Positions 59,388-64,000 of a stretch of 64,000 nt of DNA are shown here, piece after piece. Position numbers and translations under genes: made by a program. Every line of letters starts with the position of its first letter. The first letter of the stretch is position 1. Source of the DNA: Segatella copri DSM 18205 (GTDB lineage: Bacteria; Bacteroidota; Bacteroidia; Bacteroidales; Bacteroidaceae); the NCBI RefSeq assembly GCF_025151535.1, contig NZ_CP102288.1:2117501-2181500 (forward strand), in the 5' to 3' direction. Below the pieces are notes generated by a model. It ran no database searches. It was not told the DNA's origin and saw only the letters and a list, made by a program, of their open reading frames with translations.

Positions 59388-59722
59388 TATTCCCCCGGCG
59401 GTCCCATCCCGCACAACATGGCGAGGGCTTTGATGCCCCGCCAACCTTAGAGCGTAGCGGTTCTGAGCACCGGAGGGCGGTTACATCCCTAATCCCTATG
59501 GTAGGGATTTAGGGCTTGGGTATAGGGTAAGGACCCTCCCGCAGGGGTTTCTGTCCCCTACAAGGGGAACCGAAAGGGTCGTAAAGACTATTGAAGACAG
59601 GTGGGGCAAATATAGCACTGTAGGGCAGTTACATCCTCTCTCCCCTGAGTTTTTCTGTCCCCTGTAAGGGGAACCGAAGGGGGTGTAAAGACTTTTAAGC
59701 CCATCAAGAATATCAAAAGAAA
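59388..59722. repeat. Free-standing copy of the helicase repeat family
   Basis: GCGGTCCCATCCCGCACAAC (59398 on), TTGATGCCCCGCCAACCTTA, GAGCGTAGCGG and then GGGACAG/CCCCTGTAAGGGGA units. The first 60 bases equal the repeats inside the helicase gene. No gene is present in this stretch. Confidence 0.82.
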
Positions 59723-60235
59723 TTAGTCATGACTATTAGGTTTTACCCTAAACATAGCCACAGTGTTTGAAAATTCTGCAACAATATCTAAAACATTCGG
59801 ATTATCTTTTCGAATAATTAAAGCTGCAAAGTTTTCAACACCATCCATATCCTCAATGCTGACAGGCATTAGAATAAACTTATCTTTCATTTGATAAGAA
59901 GAAAACCAATATTCAAACAGACGGCTTCGCATATGCTGCTTACCATCCCCACTCTCACAAATATACAAGAGAGCAGCTTCATTCATATTAAAGAAGTTCT
60001 CAATAATAAGCATCACCGTATCACGCATTTTCAAGTCTCGAGGAGAAGGTATTTTATTTACATTGATGATAGAAAAGACATATGATTCTGCATTTTCAAT
60101 GATGTCATCATCATCAAAGCCAATAGCAAGTACCACACCAAAATCACTTTTAAAGCGATAAGTTCGAGACGTTTCATGCCAATAAACCTCATAAGGAGCA
60201 GAAGCATTAATTATATCCAAAGGAAGTGGTTTCAT
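59723..60235 (-). CDS. DUF6169-like protein
   Basis: 170 residues from ATG 60235 (MKPLPLDIINASAPYEVYWH). RTYRFKSDFGVVLAIGFDDD and VMLIIENFFNMNEAALLYIC, then KQHMRSRLFEYWF are conserved-looking parts. It resembles a Bacteroidales family of unknown function (DUF6169). Its ATG overlaps the stop of the preceding small gene (TAATG), so the two are translationally coupled. Fusing a toxin-antitoxin role to it would be speculation. Confidence 0.7.
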   Translation of the reverse strand: MKPLPLDIINASAPYEVYWHETSRTYRFKSDFGVVLAIGFDDDDIIENAESYVFSIINVNKIPSPRDLKMRDTVMLIIENFFNMNEAALLYICESGDGKQHMRSRLFEYWFSSYQMKDKFILMPVSIEDMDGVENFAALIIRKDNPNVLDIVAEFSNTVAMFRVKPNSHD

Positions 60236-60402
60236 TACCAAACATTTATATATTTAGGATATACCCCCGTTCGTTCCTTATATTCCTCACAAAGGCTCTT
60301 AGTAATTTCAGCTACACGAGCCTTTTTACGCTCTTTTGCCGCCATAAATCTTTTCATAGCAGCTTCACGTTTTTCCCAAAATTCTTTATCTAATGTATCC
60401 AT
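60235..60402 (-). CDS. Small charged partner of the DUF6169-like gene
   Basis: 55 residues from ATG 60402: MDTLDKEFWEKREAAMKRFM, AAKERKKARVAEI, then EEYKERTGVYPKYINVW. Strongly helical and basic. AAGGAG lies 8 bases before the start; a frame back to 60444 would cross the promoter and is rejected. Confidence 0.75.
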   Translation of the reverse strand: MDTLDKEFWEKREAAMKRFMAAKERKKARVAEITKSLCEEYKERTGVYPKYINVW

Positions 60403-60434
60403 AATAGTTCTCCTTTTAAATTCTTTAATTGCAA

Positions 60435-60547
60435 TCTGCCGCAAAAGTACGCTTTTTCCTCGAAACCACCAAGAAAATCGAAAGAAATCTGCAAGTTATC
60501 TGCAAATTACCACAAAAATCAGAAAACTATAAACTGTTAACTGTAAG
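60435..60547. repeat. Duplicated promoter region, copy 2
   Basis: Matches 59270-59387. On the minus strand TTG (60472-60470), 20 bp, TACTTTTG (60449-60442). Confidence 0.88.
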
Positions 60548-60646
60548 TATATCACCATTACAGCGTCCCCACTATTTTACAAGTAGTTACACGTATCTGT
60601 TTTCGAAAAAAGTTATTTTATTATCGTTTTTAGGGTGAAGGATTGC

Positions 60647-62572
60647 CTAAGCGCACTCCTTCACCTCATCGGATTTCTCTACATAGTAACATGGAAGCAT
60701 AGACTTATAGTCCTTATCCCCATCTTTCATGCGGGTAAGGATGTCTTCAATATACCTTCCAAAGTTTAAATTGTTCATTTTGCAGCTTTCATATAAAGAA
60801 TACATAAAAGCTAAGTTCTCCGCAGCCTCATGACTACCTGCCTTGCCCAAATTGCGACGTCCCATGGCGATATGCCGGAAGCATCGCTCAATGGCTATGT
60901 TGTGGATTTCTACATCACCATTAGTGAGAAAGACTTGAAACGCCTCTTTATCATCAAGCACGTAGTTGACTGCTCGCATCACCATCTTGCCATACTTCTT
61001 CACGTTCTTCTCGTCCTTCATTCTCTGCAATGCCTTCATGATGGACTGAACGACGAAGCGACTGTACTTCAAGCGGAACTTTAGTCGAGCCTCACCTGTC
61101 TTGCCTTTTTCATCTGCAACTCGCTCTATATAGAAGAGGTAGTTCATAAGCTTGATGATTGGTCTCACTCGATGGTCTGCTATGAAGGCGTCCACGAAGT
61201 AATGACGGGCATGGAACCAGCAAGCCGTGCGAGTAATCTTCACACCATACTTTTCCTCGATGCTCTTGACTACTGTATCATAAAGCTTGGCTCTGTCTGC
61301 CGTAAAATACTTGATGTTCGAGTGCTCGAAGATTTGTTCCTCAGGGATTGTATGGCTACGACTGCCTTCACCGTAGAGCATGACAACCAGCTTCTTCTCC
61401 AAGGAGAGGGCGGCATGGATATACTCCACTTTGTACTTGTCAGGCTTGTCTTCCAACAAGTTGCGAACCAAAATACGAGTCTCGTCATTGTTGGTATATA
61501 TCGATGACTTTATCACTTCCAGCATCAGACCTTGCAATCGCTCACGCAAGCACTTCATTATCTCGTGCATCCACTTGTTGAGCGAGGACTGTGGCATAAA
61601 TGCCTCCATGTCTCTCAGCATCTCCAAGATGCGATTCTCACTTACATTATAATGTATCTTCATGTCAAGGTAGAATCGGGCAAAGCTTGGAAGCAATGGA
61701 TTCTTACCTACAATATGGTCTGGATGCTTGCTGCACATCGGATCATGTCCAGGAACATTGAACCTGCCGATTTCATACTCGATACAACCTGCCAAGGGAG
61801 CATAGCAATCGTACATTCTCACAATCCAAACGTCCTCGCCAGTAATCTTGTCTTTGCGATGGATTAGCTTGAAGCCGGCAGGCAAGTTGCTCGTATCAAT
61901 ACCCATAGAGTCAAGCACCTTGATGGAGAAGACGTTTCTTCTGCGCTTAGGCTTGTCCTCTTTGTCTTTCTTTTCTTTCCTTTTGTCGGACTTTGGCAAC
62001 TTGGGCTCTTTACCTGTGTCAACTGGGGTTTGGTCAACTTCCTCAATAATTCCACTGGCCAACTTGTTGGCTTCGTCAACGACATCAGTGAATTCCATGT
62101 CGTTCATTCGACGTTCATCGAACTCAACCTCGCCTTTCATATAGGAACTAGCATCGCTGTTTGTCTTGAAGAGACGGCGTTGGAGCACCAGAACCACGCT
62201 GTGCAAGTCCACATTGGCTTGTTCGCTAAGTTCCTTGGCTTCCTTGGACTCTTGGAGTTTCGTTATTTCCTCCTTGGCTTTTGCCAGTTCCTTTTTAGTC
62301 TGAGAATGAGACTCACGCTCTTCATCGCGTTCCTTTTTATAACAGTCTCGTTGACTTTGAAGTTGAGCTTTTTCCTTATCCCATTCTTTTTGATTCTCCT
62401 CCAGCTCGAGAATACGACTATCCATAGACTCAATCGTCTTGCGATTGGCCTCTAACTCATCCTCATGCTTAGACACAGCATGTTTCAAGTGAGCATTTTC
62501 ATTGCTCGCCTGAAGGTACAGATTTTTGTACTGATTGAGCTTGTTTAATATCATATTCTCTTGCTGTTTCAT
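60647..62572 (-). CDS. IS66-family transposase TnpC
   Basis: 641 residues. A long coiled coil (about residues 10-120, rich in E, K, Q) precedes the DDE core. TNNDETRILVRNLL gives an Asp, YFTADRAKLYDTVV another, and IHNIAIERCFRHIAMGRRNL is the IS66 hallmark with the Glu. ACWFHARHYFVDAFI is also typical. Intact, but its element is broken by ISL3 on the right. Confidence 0.92.
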   Translation of the reverse strand: MKQQENMILNKLNQYKNLYLQASNENAHLKHAVSKHEDELEANRKTIESMDSRILELEENQKEWDKEKAQLQSQRDCYKKERDEERESHSQTKKELAKAKEEITKLQESKEAKELSEQANVDLHSVVLVLQRRLFKTNSDASSYMKGEVEFDERRMNDMEFTDVVDEANKLASGIIEEVDQTPVDTGKEPKLPKSDKRKEKKDKEDKPKRRRNVFSIKVLDSMGIDTSNLPAGFKLIHRKDKITGEDVWIVRMYDCYAPLAGCIEYEIGRFNVPGHDPMCSKHPDHIVGKNPLLPSFARFYLDMKIHYNVSENRILEMLRDMEAFMPQSSLNKWMHEIMKCLRERLQGLMLEVIKSSIYTNNDETRILVRNLLEDKPDKYKVEYIHAALSLEKKLVVMLYGEGSRSHTIPEEQIFEHSNIKYFTADRAKLYDTVVKSIEEKYGVKITRTACWFHARHYFVDAFIADHRVRPIIKLMNYLFYIERVADEKGKTGEARLKFRLKYSRFVVQSIMKALQRMKDEKNVKKYGKMVMRAVNYVLDDKEAFQVFLTNGDVEIHNIAIERCFRHIAMGRRNLGKAGSHEAAENLAFMYSLYESCKMNNLNFGRYIEDILTRMKDGDKDYKSMLPCYYVEKSDEVKECA

Positions 62573-62664
62573 GTATGCAAAGATACAAAAAAATCTCTAG
62601 AAATCAGCATTTTACGAGTTAAAGAACGTTTATTTTTTGAACTATTTTTCATCTGCTAACTCTC

Positions 62665-63003
62665 TCATTTCCTGCGAGTTTTCAACTGGTCTAGCTCACG
62701 CTTTTTCTGCAACAATTCTTCATTCATCCGTTCTCTTTCCTCACGAAGTTTCTTTGTTTCTGACTTGATTTTTAAGGTTTCCTGCATTATTGCCTTACTC
62801 TCGTCCTTCAAAGAAGCCACAGCAGATTCCAAGGCAGTAGCCTTTAGTTCCAACTCTTTTATTAGAGCTTGGTGAAAATCAGCCAAGGACGCATGTTTCT
62901 TTGAGAACAAACGTTCCACCTGATTTTCATCAAGACGCTTTAGAGCCTCCTCAACTTTCTGCCAAGAGGCAACAAAGTCAGGATCTTCTGTTTCAATCAT
63001 CAT
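62665..63003 (-). CDS. IS66 accessory coiled-coil protein
   Basis: 112 residues from ATG 63003 (MMIETEDPDFVASWQ). The C-terminal half is a coiled coil rich in Lys, Glu and Leu. It overlaps the end of the TnpB remnant (ATGATGATTGA) and precedes TnpC, the usual IS66 order. Confidence 0.7.
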   Translation of the reverse strand: MMIETEDPDFVASWQKVEEALKRLDENQVERLFSKKHASLADFHQALIKELELKATALESAVASLKDESKAIMQETLKIKSETKKLREERERMNEELLQKKRELDQLKTRRK

Positions 63004-63178
63004 AAATATACATTTTAGATTGAACGGCATTTGAAACAAGTAAAGTCACTTGTTCACGAGTTATAAGATGACAACTCTTTATTTCCATAAATTTTGGTTT
63101 CAGCATCTTGCCATCATCAAACCATTTCTGATAAATCACATAGCCATTCAAGTCATAGTGAAGGATCTTCAGGGTCAC
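62993..63178 (-). pseudogene. C-terminal remnant of IS66 TnpB
   Basis: TLKILHYDLNGYVIYQKWFD, then ITREQVTLLVSNAV, resembles the end of TnpB (Orf2) of IS66 elements. The N-terminal part is missing where the ISL3-family element begins. Confidence 0.6.
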
Positions 63179-63195
63179 CAGTAAAAGTGTGTGGA

Positions 63196-64000
63196 TTAGG
63201 CATAGATTTTCATTAGTCTGAAGAGAAAGAACTTACGGTCAATAATACCTCTGAGTTGTGCTCTGAAATGCTTGATCTTTGCATTGAGGGATTCTGCTGA
63301 TGCATTGGTAGAGCGATTGACAAAATAGTTAAGGATCTCATCCTCACGGTCGTACATGGCGGCAGCAATATCATTGAACGCTTTGTTACCGAACTCACCG
63401 ACCTTCGAGTACCATGAATGCAGGCTGACAGCACCTTGCTCCTTAGTACACCTCTGCGAGAATATCATTCGAAGAGAGTGGGTAAGCGAGAAAGCCGTCT
63501 TTATGTCCGGAAACTCACGGAACAGTATTTCTGCACGTTCCTTCTGTGTGCCTGTCCATTTCTCGGGTGACATCATAAGTAGCCCCTTACTGCGTGCAAG
63601 GAGTTCTGCACGAGTCTCTCCGTTCTCAAGTCTTTCGGGATAGTACCTTGCATTGCGCCTTATGGCATTGCCCTCCTCATCCACAAATGGACCATCGTTC
63701 TCCTGCAGCTGGCGCATCATCAGACGGTGCTCTTCCCTAGCATGGGCATCAAGTGTCATCTGCTCACGCCTATACTCTCTGCGTACCTCTTGCAAGGCTT
63801 CAAGACAAAACTGCTGATGATGGAACCGGTCGAGCGTACGCATAGCCTTCGGAAAGCATGTCTCTACTATGTTGTGCATACTCTCAGAGAAGTCGAGAGT
63901 AACCTCTTCCACGCTCATTCTCAACGCTTCTGGTATCTTCATCAATGCCTTTATGACATCCTTTGCCTTAGTGCCCTTGACTACAGCAATAAGGCATCCC
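63196..64000 (-). CDS. ISL3-family transposase (partial)
   Basis: At least 268 codons; the frame stays open to the right edge (GCLIAVVKGTKAKDVIKAL), so the start is outside the window. VTLDFSESMHNIVETCFPKA with RTLDRFHHQQFCLEALQEVR and the end STNASAESLNAKIKHFRAQL are DDE-type ISL3 (IS204/IS1001) marks with the C-terminal Glu. The element interrupts IS66. Confidence 0.88.
   Translation of the reverse strand, partial: GCLIAVVKGTKAKDVIKALMKIPEALRMSVEEVTLDFSESMHNIVETCFPKAMRTLDRFHHQQFCLEALQEVRREYRREQMTLDAHAREEHRLMMRQLQENDGPFVDEEGNAIRRNARYYPERLENGETRAELLARSKGLLMMSPEKWTGTQKERAEILFREFPDIKTAFSLTHSLRMIFSQRCTKEQGAVSLHSWYSKVGEFGNKAFNDIAAAMYDREDEILNYFVNRSTNASAESLNAKIKHFRAQLRGIIDRKFFLFRLMKIYA

Overview
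The window is chromosomal DNA of a Bacteroidota gut bacterium, most probably the Prevotella/Segatella copri group. The partial 16S rRNA gene at the left edge reads like that group, nearly all promoters I could place carry the Bacteroidota form (TTG/TTTG, about 19-21 bp, TAnnTTTG), and the gene content (glutamine synthetase III, dapL, BT4734/VirE-type proteins, Bacteroidales insertion sequences) fits. The taxon is an inference from sequence memory, not from a search.

Layout: (1) 1-2.7 kb: 16S rRNA gene on the minus strand with its promoter, a scrap of a GH43-like glycosidase gene and a 79-base all-purine tract. (2) 2.7-13.9 kb: a leftward nitrogen-assimilation block, glnK1-amt1, a TorF-like porin, asnB, gltB, gltD. 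(3) 14.1-23.7 kb: an intact IS1380-type element with a 5-bp target duplication, a NagB-LmbE fusion enzyme, a dicarboxylate/amino-acid symporter, a 46-residue membrane peptide, a HAD phosphatase with a broken second copy, a DUF418 membrane protein and a DUF4143 ATPase. (4) 23.8-32.8 kb: a type I restriction system (hsdR-hsdM-DUF1016 nuclease-hsdS) with a tyrosine recombinase and a promoterless, 5'-truncated second hsdS in opposite orientation, bounded by inverted repeats; this has the form of a phase-variable system. (5) 33-46.5 kb: an accessory island with a DUF6078/VirE-type module, a DUF3791-DUF3990-DUF3791 locus whose middle gene is deleted, nested IS1634/IS1182 elements, remnants of a RloA/RloB-like defence pair, a MunI-like type II restriction system (controller, endonuclease, MT-A70 methylase, extra beta-class methylase) and an IS982 copy. 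(6) 46.7-53.5 kb: a second nitrogen block, glnK2-amt2 leftward and dapF-dapL-glnN rightward. (7) 53.5-64 kb: a DEAD/DEAH helicase gene invaded twice by an in-frame repeat family and then split by a complete IS1634, two small two-gene modules behind duplicated promoters, and an IS66 element cut by an ISL3-family element that runs off the right edge.

The two nitrogen blocks form one functional theme: ammonium import under PII control (two glnK-amt pairs), then capture by glutamine synthetase III, glutamate synthase and asparagine synthetase, with dapF/dapL taking amino nitrogen to meso-diaminopimelate. Between them lies a defence and mobile-element island that looks assembled and decaying. Several features recur between genes: AT-rich repeat arms facing each other around a short loop, and short repeats that have entered coding sequence without breaking the frame.
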